From contig DGYA01000100.1 in the NCBI GenBank assembly GCA_002396505.1, forward strand, positions 1 through 14,904: a stretch of 14,904 nucleotides of DNA. Reading direction: 5' to 3'. This DNA is from Cyanobacteria bacterium UBA5018 (GTDB lineage: Bacteria; Cyanobacteriota; Cyanobacteriia; PCC-6307; Cyanobiaceae). Below, piece after piece: positions 1 through 8,100 of the stretch (the first letter of the stretch is position 1; each line of letters opens with the position of its first letter). The position numbers and the translations under genes are program-made. The notes under the pieces are model-generated. The model was given only the letters and a program-made list of their open reading frames with translations. It searched no databases and was not told the DNA's origin.

Positions 1-951
1 ACCACCGACAGCGGCAATGGCGGCACCATCACCATCCCCGACCACGACACCCTCCAGCTTTCAGGCGCCTCCCGCATCACCGCCAGAAGCGCCAACGGCG
101 CCGGTAGGGGAGGCGACATCCGTATCGGCGCCAACCGACTTCATCTCAGCGGTGCTAGTGAAATCAGCGCCGATGGTGTCAATAAAGGCCAGGCCGGTTC
201 GGTCAACCTCAACCTGAGGGATCGGCTGCAACTTGACAACCAGAGCAGTATCAACGCCAGCACCGCCCGCTCCGCGACCAAGGAGGGCGGCGCCAACATC
301 ACCATCAGCCTGGATGGAGATCTGATCCTCAATAATGGCAGCAGCATCACCGCCAGCGCCACCGGCAAGGCCAACGGCGGCAATATCAAACTTTCGCTGC
401 CAAACGGCTTCCTGCTTTCATCCTTCCCCTCCTCCTTCGGCGGCAACGACATCCTCGCAAGCGCAGAAGAGGGCAATGGTGGCCGCATTGAACTGCGGGC
501 CCTGGGCATATTCGGGGTGAATACAAATACCTTTGACACCAGAATCAGCGAGGCCAGCGCCAAATCTCGCAGCGGCCGCAATGGAGTGCTGGCCTTCTAC
601 ATCCCCTACCTCACCCCCGACCGGGGCGTAGTGCCGATCGAGCAGCCCCTCGATCCAGACAATGACCTGGTGCGGGCCTGCTCACCCCGCACCGCTGGCC
701 AAAGGGCCGCATTTACACAAACGGGCCGGGGCGGCCTGCCGATCCTGCCCGGTACCAGGCCCAGCAACTCGCCGCTGCTCGACGACCTGGGCCGCCCAGC
801 CCTGCGCCAGAGCCGCCTGACCAGCTCGCCACTCCCCAACGCCTCCCTGCCCGCCCCATCCGTCACCTCCCCGATCGCCAGCGCCAGCCTGCACCAGGAT
901 CCCGCCCGCACCCTGGCATTGCCCCTGCCCCCCTGCCCGGAGAACCGCTGA
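1..951 (+). CDS. Filamentous-hemagglutinin-like two-partner-secretion exoprotein (TpsA), C-terminal part
   Basis: Frame 1 is open from the first base to a TGA at 949-951, so this is the last 316 residues of a longer protein whose N-terminal secretion domain lies outside the window. The visible part is a run of short Gly/Asn/Ser/Ile-rich strands of the type G-G-x-I-x-I and S-x-I-x-A, typical of right-handed beta-helix adhesins. Near the C-terminus are a Cys in a DLVRACS context and the motif FTQTGRGGLP. Both are characteristic of cyanobacterial hemagglutinin/S-layer-like exoproteins related to TpsA. Such proteins are normally exported by a TpsB outer-membrane pore; no TpsB is in the window. 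About 70 residues rich in Pro/Ser/Ala follow the GRGGLP motif. The stop overlaps the start of the CHAT gene by one base (TGATG), which suggests translational coupling. The substrate or partner of the adhesin is unknown. Confidence 0.8.
   Translation, partial: TTDSGNGGTITIPDHDTLQLSGASRITARSANGAGRGGDIRIGANRLHLSGASEISADGVNKGQAGSVNLNLRDRLQLDNQSSINASTARSATKEGGANITISLDGDLILNNGSSITASATGKANGGNIKLSLPNGFLLSSFPSSFGGNDILASAEEGNGGRIELRALGIFGVNTNTFDTRISEASAKSRSGRNGVLAFYIPYLTPDRGVVPIEQPLDPDNDLVRACSPRTAGQRAAFTQTGRGGLPILPGTRPSNSPLLDDLGRPALRQSRLTSSPLPNASLPAPSVTSPIASASLHQDPARTLALPLPPCPENR
939..944 (+). promoter_or_regulatory. Shine-Dalgarno site of the CHAT gene
   Basis: GGAGAA lies 6 nt before the ATG at 951, inside the last codons of the exoprotein gene. 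It supports that ATG as the true start and shows the two genes are translated from the same message. Confidence 0.6.
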
Positions 952-3569
952 TGCGTCCCTCCTCCAGAGCCTTGCGGCAATTACTTGCCCTCGCCCTGGG
1001 GCTGCTTCTCGCCCTGGCGCCGGGCCAGCTCAGCCTGGCCTTCCAATCTCCCCCTGGCGCCGCATCTCCTTTCGCCGCAGCCCCTGCAGCGGAACTCAGC
1101 CTCGATCAGCGGGCCCGCCAGGCCTACGAAAGCGGCAACTACGGCCAGGCCCGCGATCTCTGGCAAAGGGCCGCCGACAGCTACGCCAACAACGCCGACC
1201 CCCTCAACCAGGCGATGGTGCTGAGCAACCTCTCCCTTGCCCTCCAGCACCTGGGCCAGGCCGCCGCGGCCCAACAGGCGATCGAGGCCAGTCTGGAACT
1301 ACTGCGGGCCCCCAGCCTTCCCATAACCAGCGAACGAAACCGCACCCTCGCCCAGTCCCTCCACAGCCAAGCTCGCCTGCGCTTCGAACAGGGCGAGATC
1401 CTCGATGCCCTGCGGGGTTGGCAGCAGGCGAGCGAGCTATACCGCCAGGCGGGCGATTCGGCCGCCGCTCAGATGAGCACCATCAACCAGGCCGAGGCGC
1501 TGCGGATCCTCGGCAACCAGCGAGAGGCAGGGGAATTGCTGGAACCGATAGTGGCTGAGCTGATGCGGCAACCGCCATCGCCCCTACGGACCGCCGCTCT
1601 GCTCAGCCTGGCCGGCAGCCTCCAGAACCAGGGGGATTCCAAGCAAGCCCTGCAGCTGCAGCGGCAAAGCCTGGCCAACGCGGAAGCCATCGCCTCGCCG
1701 GCCGCCATCAGCGCCGCCCAGCTGGCGATCGCCAACAGCCATCGCGACCTCGGCCACACCCAAGCTGCCCTGCAGCACTACCAACTGGCCCAGAAGGCCA
1801 GTCCCGATCGCCTCGATCGCCTCCAGGCCCAAACCGCGCAGCTCAGCCTGCTGCTCGACAGCTTCCAGTACGCCGCCGCCGCCAAGCTTTGGCCGCCCCT
1901 GCTGGCTGCCGCCACAAACCTGCCCACCAGCCGCCGCGGCCTCGACGCCAGCCTGAATCTGGCCAGCACCCTGCTGCGGCTGCAACAGCAGGGGCCTGCC
2001 CTGCCCCTCGCCATGCGACCCCAGCAGGCCGCCATCCGCTCCCTACTGGAGAGCTGCCTGAAAAACGCCGAAAACCTCGGTGATCGCCGCTCCCGCTCGA
2101 TCGCCCTCGGCAGCATCGGCCAACTGGAGGAAACCGCCGGCGCCTGGAGCGATGCCCTGAGGCACAGCCAGGAGGCTCTCCAGCTTGCCCTGCCCTTGGA
2201 GGAGTCCGAGCTCAGCAGCCGCTGGTGGTGGCAGCTGGGGCGCATCGCCCGCCAGCAGGGGAATCGACAAACCGCCCTCCAGGCCTACGACCAGGCGATC
2301 GCCGCCCAGCAGCAGCTGCGCAAAAACCTGGCCGGCGCCGCCACCCCCCTGCAAAGCGCCTTCCGCAGCAGCGTCGAGCCCCTCTACCGGCAGTACATCG
2401 ACCTGCTCACCTCGGGGCCTGGCCAAACAGACCCGGAAGCGCTGCAGCGCTCGCGCCAGGCCATCGAAGCCATGCAGATAGCCGAAATCAACGACTTCTT
2501 TCAAGAAGCCTGCCTCCAACCGACAAAGGTTTCGATCGACCAGATCGACCCCCGGGCGGCGGTGATCTATCCGATCCTCCTGCCCAATCGGTTGGAGGTG
2601 ATCGTTCGCCTCCCCGGTGCTTCAGGGGCCTTGATCGCCAATTCTGTGCCCCTCGCCGATGGCGACCTCGAACGCACCGTGGCGGAACTGGAAAGGCTGC
2701 TCTATGGCGATCCGATCGAGCGCTCCCGTTTCGATGGCAACGCCTTGCTGCCAGCCGCCCAGCAGCTCTACGACTGGATCCTGAGGCCCCTGGCAGCGCC
2801 TCTACGGACCAGCGGCGCCACCAATCTGGTGTTCGTGCCGGATTCGGCCCTGCGCAATCTGCCGATGGCAGTGCTGCACGACGGCCAGAAATTCTTAGGC
2901 CAGGGCTACGGCATCGCCCTGGCGCCAGGACTGCAGCTGCGCGCCCTGGGCAGCCGCCATCCCGGCCAGCAACGCCTACTGCTGGCGGGAATTTCAGAGT
3001 CGAGGCAGTCCCTACCAGCCCTCGCCAACGTGAACAGCGAATTGCATACTCTGCAAAAACAGATGGCGGGCACCCTGTTACTGAACAGTGCCTTCACCCG
3101 TGAGGCCCTGCGACAGGCCCTAGTCATGGGCGAATATTCCGTTGTACATCTAGCCACGCACGGCCAGTTCGGCTCCAACGCCGCCGATACCTACCTACTT
3201 ACTTGGGACAAAAATATCGGCGTGACCGACATCGATTCCCTACTCCAACCAGGACGCCGTCGCGGCGGTGACAACCTTGAACTGCTGGTGTTAAGCGCCT
3301 GTCAAACAGCCGCCGGTGATCCCGCCGCCAACCTGGGCCTGGCGGCCATGGCGCTGCGCTCCGGCGCCAGCAGCACCCTCGCCAGCCTCTGGCCAGTGAG
3401 CGATGGGGCTACGGCAAGCTTCATGGCCGCCTTCTACGAGGCCTGGCAAGGGGGGCGGATCAGCAAGGTGGATGCCCTGCGCCAAGCCCAGCAAATGCTG
3501 ATAACCTCTCCCAACTATCACCACCCCTTCTACTGGGCCGCATTTACCCTGCTGGGCAATTGGAGTTGA
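951..3569 (+). CDS. Exported TPR-CHAT domain protein (caspase-like protease)
   Basis: The protein has 872 residues. Residues 1-31 look like a signal peptide: positive RPSSRALR, then a Leu/Ala-rich core and an A-x-A-like region near 30-45. Helical TPR-type repeats follow from about 48 to 450 (e.g. ARQAYESGNYGQARDLWQRA). The C-terminal CHAT domain spans about 570-872. Its caspase-like dyad is intact: His737 in HLATHG and Cys784 in LSACQTA. Downstream GAxSxLASLWPVSD and the HPFYWAAFTLLG ending are standard for CHAT. CHAT domains are clan CD cysteine peptidases that cut partner proteins once activated; the TPRs usually bind a partner. Many cyanobacterial CHAT-TPR genes sit next to hemagglutinin-like exoprotein genes, as here. 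The signal peptide places it outside the cytosol, unlike CHAT effectors of phage defence. The substrate is unknown. The exoprotein and the nSTAND propeller are candidate partners by inference only. Confidence 0.88.
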   Translation: MRPSSRALRQLLALALGLLLALAPGQLSLAFQSPPGAASPFAAAPAAELSLDQRARQAYESGNYGQARDLWQRAADSYANNADPLNQAMVLSNLSLALQHLGQAAAAQQAIEASLELLRAPSLPITSERNRTLAQSLHSQARLRFEQGEILDALRGWQQASELYRQAGDSAAAQMSTINQAEALRILGNQREAGELLEPIVAELMRQPPSPLRTAALLSLAGSLQNQGDSKQALQLQRQSLANAEAIASPAAISAAQLAIANSHRDLGHTQAALQHYQLAQKASPDRLDRLQAQTAQLSLLLDSFQYAAAAKLWPPLLAAATNLPTSRRGLDASLNLASTLLRLQQQGPALPLAMRPQQAAIRSLLESCLKNAENLGDRRSRSIALGSIGQLEETAGAWSDALRHSQEALQLALPLEESELSSRWWWQLGRIARQQGNRQTALQAYDQAIAAQQQLRKNLAGAATPLQSAFRSSVEPLYRQYIDLLTSGPGQTDPEALQRSRQAIEAMQIAEINDFFQEACLQPTKVSIDQIDPRAAVIYPILLPNRLEVIVRLPGASGALIANSVPLADGDLERTVAELERLLYGDPIERSRFDGNALLPAAQQLYDWILRPLAAPLRTSGATNLVFVPDSALRNLPMAVLHDGQKFLGQGYGIALAPGLQLRALGSRHPGQQRLLLAGISESRQSLPALANVNSELHTLQKQMAGTLLLNSAFTREALRQALVMGEYSVVHLATHGQFGSNAADTYLLTWDKNIGVTDIDSLLQPGRRRGGDNLELLVLSACQTAAGDPAANLGLAAMALRSGASSTLASLWPVSDGATASFMAAFYEAWQGGRISKVDALRQAQQMLITSPNYHHPFYWAAFTLLGNWS

Positions 3570-3576
3570 CGCCGAT

Positions 3577-5124
3577 ATGTACAAAAACCATGTTTTTATT
3601 AGCTATGCCCATATCGACAACATCTCGCTTAGCGAAGAGCAGCAGGGCTGGATCTCCCGTTTCCACAAAACCTTTTCTGTCTTCTTGAGCCAGCGACTGG
3701 GCACCCAGGCACAGATATGGCGCGATCAGAAGCTACAAGGAAACGACATTTTCGGCAGTGAGATAGTAGACCAATTTAACGAAACCGCTCTGTTTTTATC
3801 CATTATCTCGCCCCGGTACATTCGCTCGCCATGGTGCAAAAGGGAGATAACCGAGTTCTGCAAACAAGCCGAAAGCGATGGCAGCCTGATCCTCAATAAC
3901 AAATCACGCGTATTTAAGGTGGTCAAAACCCCTATCGATCGCGACGGGGGAGAAGAAGAGGTATTACCTGCAATAGTGCGGGATAGCCTAGGCTACGAAT
4001 TTTACGTTAATGAAGATCATGGTCCGATCGAACTCGACCCCGACTTTGGCGAAGCCTACAAGCAAGACTATCTGCGCAAAGTTTGCATCCTCGCCAATAA
4101 TGCTGCCCAACTAATTCAATCCTTCGACGAACAAATCTCCTCCACTGACGATCAACCTCCCGATCCGGCGGAATCAGCCTTAACTACACCGGCGCGTAAA
4201 AGCGTGGTATTTATAGCGAGTTGCAGCTTTGATCAGCGCGATCAGCGGGAGTTGATCGAGGCCGATCTGCGCAGCCATGGCTACCGGGTGCTGCCTGAGG
4301 AACGCCTGCCCAGCGATGATGAGGAGACCCACCGCAACGCCCTGGCACCGCTGCTGGATCAGGCCCATGTATCGATCCACCTGATCGGCCATGGCTACGG
4401 TGCCGTGCCCGATGGCCCCAGCCACCAGTCGGTAGTGGAGATCCAAAACAGCCTCGCCGCCGAGCGCAGCCGCAGCCTTGGCCTCAAGCGGCTGATCTGG
4501 CTGCCGGAGGCGATCAGCAGCGAACAGCCTGCCCAGCTGCGTTTCCTCACCGCCCTGCGCCAGCAGGCGGAACCCCAATTGGGTGCCGATCTGCTGCAAG
4601 GTTCCCTGGAGGAGCTGCGCACTGTGATTCACGCCACCCTCGATGAACTGGAGAAGCCAAAACCCGAGCCCCTAATCAAGGCATCAGATCTGGCCGATAC
4701 CACCGCCCCTGCCGGCCCAGAGGCCCGCATGATCTACCTGATCTGTGTACAGCAAGACCGCAAACAAACCATGCCCCTACGCAAATGGTTCAAGGGTGAG
4801 GGCTATGAGGTGAGCCTGCCGGCCTTCGAAGGCGACGCTGCCGCCCTGCGCGAAGTGAATCAATCCTTACTGCGTGATTGCAGCGCTGTGCTGCTTTTTT
4901 ATGGCAGTGGCGATGAAGCCTGGCAGCGCTCGGTAAACATGGATATCCGCCGCGCACCGGTGTACAGAGAGGGCCGGCCACTGCCGCCTCCGCTCACCTA
5001 CCTGGCCAGCCCCAACAGTGACGACAAGGACGACATGGTCGATCTGGAGGAGCCAAACCTAGTGGATGGGCGCCAGGGCTTCGCCGCCGAACTTTTGCTG
5101 CCTTTCTTGCAATCAATCTCCTAA
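3577..5124 (+). CDS. TIR domain protein with two further TIR-like modules
   Basis: The protein has 515 residues and no signal peptide, so it should be cytosolic. Residues 1-180 are a bacterial TIR domain. They show HVFISYAHID at the start, a BB-loop-like WRDQKLQGND at 48-57, and SPRYIRSPWCKRE ending in Glu90, the usual position of the catalytic Glu of TIR NAD-glycohydrolases. Residues 208-358 form a second Rossmann-like module (VVFIASCSFDQRDQ, then SIHLIGHGYG and IVEIQ-type VVEIQNSLA). Residues 384-515 form a third (MIYLICVQQDR, GYEVSLPAFEGD, CSAVLLFYGSGDEAW). The second and third lack the WCxxE motif and may be for assembly or sensing. Genes with this layout often precede nSTAND NTPases, as here. 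The start follows a GGAG at 3562-3565, 11 nt upstream. GC is about 50% over the first domain (hand count 298/600 for 3601-4200) but clearly above 60% afterwards, suggesting a mosaic origin. Confidence 0.85.
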   Translation: MYKNHVFISYAHIDNISLSEEQQGWISRFHKTFSVFLSQRLGTQAQIWRDQKLQGNDIFGSEIVDQFNETALFLSIISPRYIRSPWCKREITEFCKQAESDGSLILNNKSRVFKVVKTPIDRDGGEEEVLPAIVRDSLGYEFYVNEDHGPIELDPDFGEAYKQDYLRKVCILANNAAQLIQSFDEQISSTDDQPPDPAESALTTPARKSVVFIASCSFDQRDQRELIEADLRSHGYRVLPEERLPSDDEETHRNALAPLLDQAHVSIHLIGHGYGAVPDGPSHQSVVEIQNSLAAERSRSLGLKRLIWLPEAISSEQPAQLRFLTALRQQAEPQLGADLLQGSLEELRTVIHATLDELEKPKPEPLIKASDLADTTAPAGPEARMIYLICVQQDRKQTMPLRKWFKGEGYEVSLPAFEGDAAALREVNQSLLRDCSAVLLFYGSGDEAWQRSVNMDIRRAPVYREGRPLPPPLTYLASPNSDDKDDMVDLEEPNLVDGRQGFAAELLLPFLQSIS

Positions 5125-5137
5125 CCTGATCTTACAC

Positions 5138-8100
5138 GTGAGTTCAGATCTTTCCCCCGCTCTTTCGGCCGCGAGTAGCAACCCCTACCCCGGACTTAGA
5201 CCCTTCGAAGAGCTGGAGGAATACCTCTTTTTCGGCCGCGAAAAACAAATAAATCAGATGGTCGACACCCTCGCCGCCCAGCGACTTTTGGCGGTGGTGG
5301 GCAGCTCCGGCAGCGGCAAGTCGTCGCTGGTGAACTGTGGCCTGCAGCCCGCCCTGCACCGGGGGCTGATGGCATCGGCTGGCAGCCACTGGCGCATGGT
5401 GCGCTTCCGGCCGGGTCTGCGGCCGATCGCCGCCCTGGCCGCCGCCCTGGCCGCCGAATTCCCCAGCGCCGCTGCGGTGGCCTCCCCAGATCTATCCCTG
5501 GCGGATGTAATCGCCACCAATCTGCGCCTCAGTCGCCTGGGGCTGGTGGACATCTACGGGCAGATGCCTTTTGCACCAGGGCAGAACCTACTGGTGGTGG
5601 TGGACCAGTTCGAGGAACTGTTCCGCTACCGCGCCCTTAGTGATGGCGGCAAGGCGACGGGCGAACCAGAAGCCCTGCGGGAAGCTCTCGCCCTGGTCAA
5701 CCTGCTGCTCACCGCCAGCGGCCAGCGGCAGCGACCGATCTTCGTGGTGATCACGATGCGTTCCGATTTTCTGGGCGACTGTGCCCAGTACCCCGCCCTG
5801 CCAGAGGCGATCGCCGCCGGCCTGTATCTGGTGCCCCGCCTCAGCCGCGATGAACGCCGCCAGGCGATCGCCAACCCGGCTCTGCTCAGCGGCACCCAGA
5901 TCGAGCCGGTGCTGCTCACCCAGCTGGTCAACGACGTAGGCGACGACCCCGACCAGCTCTCGATCCTCCAACACGCCCTGCACCGCACCTGGAGCCACTG
6001 GCAGCAGCGGGGAGGCCAGGGCCCGATCACGCTGGCCGACTACCAGGCAATCGGCACCATGGCCACCGCCCTGGACAGCCATGCCGAGCAAACCCTGGCC
6101 GATTTCGTAGGCACCGCATCAGGGGGTTCTGACTCCGGAGGCTCTGACTCCGGGAGACCTGACTCCGAAGGCTCTAACTGCGGGGGAACTGAGAAAATCC
6201 GCCTCTGCGGCCGCATCTTCCGGGCCCTCACCGACAAGGCCAGCGATCCGCGGGGGATCCGGCGCCCCACCACCCTGACGGAGCTCAGGGCCATCTGCGG
6301 CGGAGGGGCTGCGGCCGTCGACCAGCTGATCGACCACTTCCGCCGCCACGACCGAGCCTTCCTGATGCCACCGGCGAGCGAAGCCCTCCAGGCGGATTCG
6401 GTGATCGACATCAGCCACGAGAGCCTGATGCGCCTGTGGCGAAGGCTGGATGGCTGGGCAACCGAGGAGGCGGCGTCGGCGAACCTTTTTCTGCGGCTCG
6501 CCGACGCCGCCCGGCGCCATGGCCAGGGGCAGGCCTCGCTATGGCGTGATCCCGAGCTGCAGCTGGGACTCAATTGGCGGAACCAGGAGCAACCCAACCC
6601 GGCCTGGGCCCGCCGCTACGACCCCGACCTCCCTGGGGCCCTCGCCTTCTTGGACCAAAGCCAGGAGGCCCGTGAACAGGAGCGCCGCCGCCGCCGCCAC
6701 AGCCGGCTGCTATCCATGGCCGGCCTGGCAGGCTTGAGCTTGGTGGCCAGCCTGGTGGCCAGCTTCTGCTGGTCCCAGTGGCAGCAGACCCGCGTCAGCC
6801 GGGCCCGTGCCTTCGCCGCCACCGCCTCGGCCCTGCTGCCGGCCCGCCCCCACGAAAGCCTGCTCTACGGCCTGGCCGCCATGGACCGCTTGATCCAGGA
6901 CCCGGCGGAGGCCCTGTTGGTGGGCGACACCCTCGCCAAAGCCGTGAGTCTCAACTGGGAGATCGCCGAACTGGAGAGCCAGCAGCCGGCGATCACCGCC
7001 CTGCTGCTGCGCCGCAACGGTGACTGGATCACGGCAGCCAGCGATGGCAGCCTGCAGCGCTGGCGCGACGCCCGGCCGCTGGGGGCAGCGATAGCCACCG
7101 GCCAAGGGCAGATTCAAAGCCTGCTGGAACTAAGCGACGGGGTGCTGGTGAGTGGCGGCGAAAATGGCAGCCTGCGCCTCTGGCGTGATAGCCAGCCCCT
7201 GGGGCCAGCGCTGCCCCGAGGCGATGCGGCCGTGCTCAGCCTGGTGCAGCTCAGCGATGGCGAGTTGGTGAGCGGCGACGCCAAGGGCAACCTGCGCCGC
7301 TGGCGCAACTTCAGGCCCATCGGCGCGCCCATCCCCACGGGCCAGGGTCGCCTCACGGCGCTGTTGGCCCTGCCCGGGGGCCAGCTGCTCAGCGGCGGCA
7401 GCGGCGGCGAAAGCGAAACCGCAAGCCGCGAACTGCGGCTCTGGCGCCAGGGACGCCCCGTTGGTGCCGCCATCCGCACCGGCCATGATGGCGTGGTACA
7501 GCTGATCGCTAGGGGCGATCAGGTGATCAGCCTGGGCAGTGAGGGCAAAATCCAGGTTTGGCGGCCAGGCCAGCAGGCCACTAAAACCTGGCAGGCCATG
7601 GCTACCAAGCCCATGGCTACCCCGGTGCGCCGGCTGGCACCTCTGGGGGCCAATGACCTGATTACCAGCCACGACGATGGCAGCCTGCGCCGCTGGCATG
7701 GCGATCGCCTGGCCGGCTTGGGCTACGCCGCCAGTGCCGGCATCCGCCAGCTGCTGGGCCTGGAGAACGGCCGGATCCTCGCCGCCGATGCCGGCCAAAG
7801 CCTGAGATTGCTGCAGCCGAGCGCTCCGATAGACCAGCCGGTGGCCTCAGGCCAGCTGGGGATTTGGAGCCTGCTGGTGCAGGCCAACGGCCAGGTAATC
7901 AGTGGCGGTGAGGACGGCAGCTTGCGGCGCTGGCGTCAGGGCAAACCGGTGGGTGCGCCGCTTGCCACCGGCCAGGGCAGCTTGTGGGCGCTCGGGGCAC
8001 TAGCCAACGGCGATCTGATCAGTGGCGGCACCAAATCGCTCGATTCCGGCGAAGAGCTAGGCAGTCTGAGGGTCTGGCGCGGCTCCACCGCCTTATCAAA

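Noticed and set aside
141..581. 146-aa minus-strand ORF opposite the exoprotein
   Set aside because: The plus frame shows the regular beta-helix repeats and the GRGGLP motif; the antisense product is a Leu/Pro/Arg shadow.
2225..3103. 292-aa plus-strand ORF in another frame of the CHAT gene
   Set aside because: Arg/Pro-rich shadow translation of a GC-rich gene; the CHAT frame has clear motifs and no domain is visible in the alternative.
5066..5137. Upstream ATG start of the nSTAND gene
   Set aside because: It adds 24 residues read in another frame of the conserved TIR gene end; the GTG at 5138 is nearer the NPYPGLRPF motif. It is not excluded.
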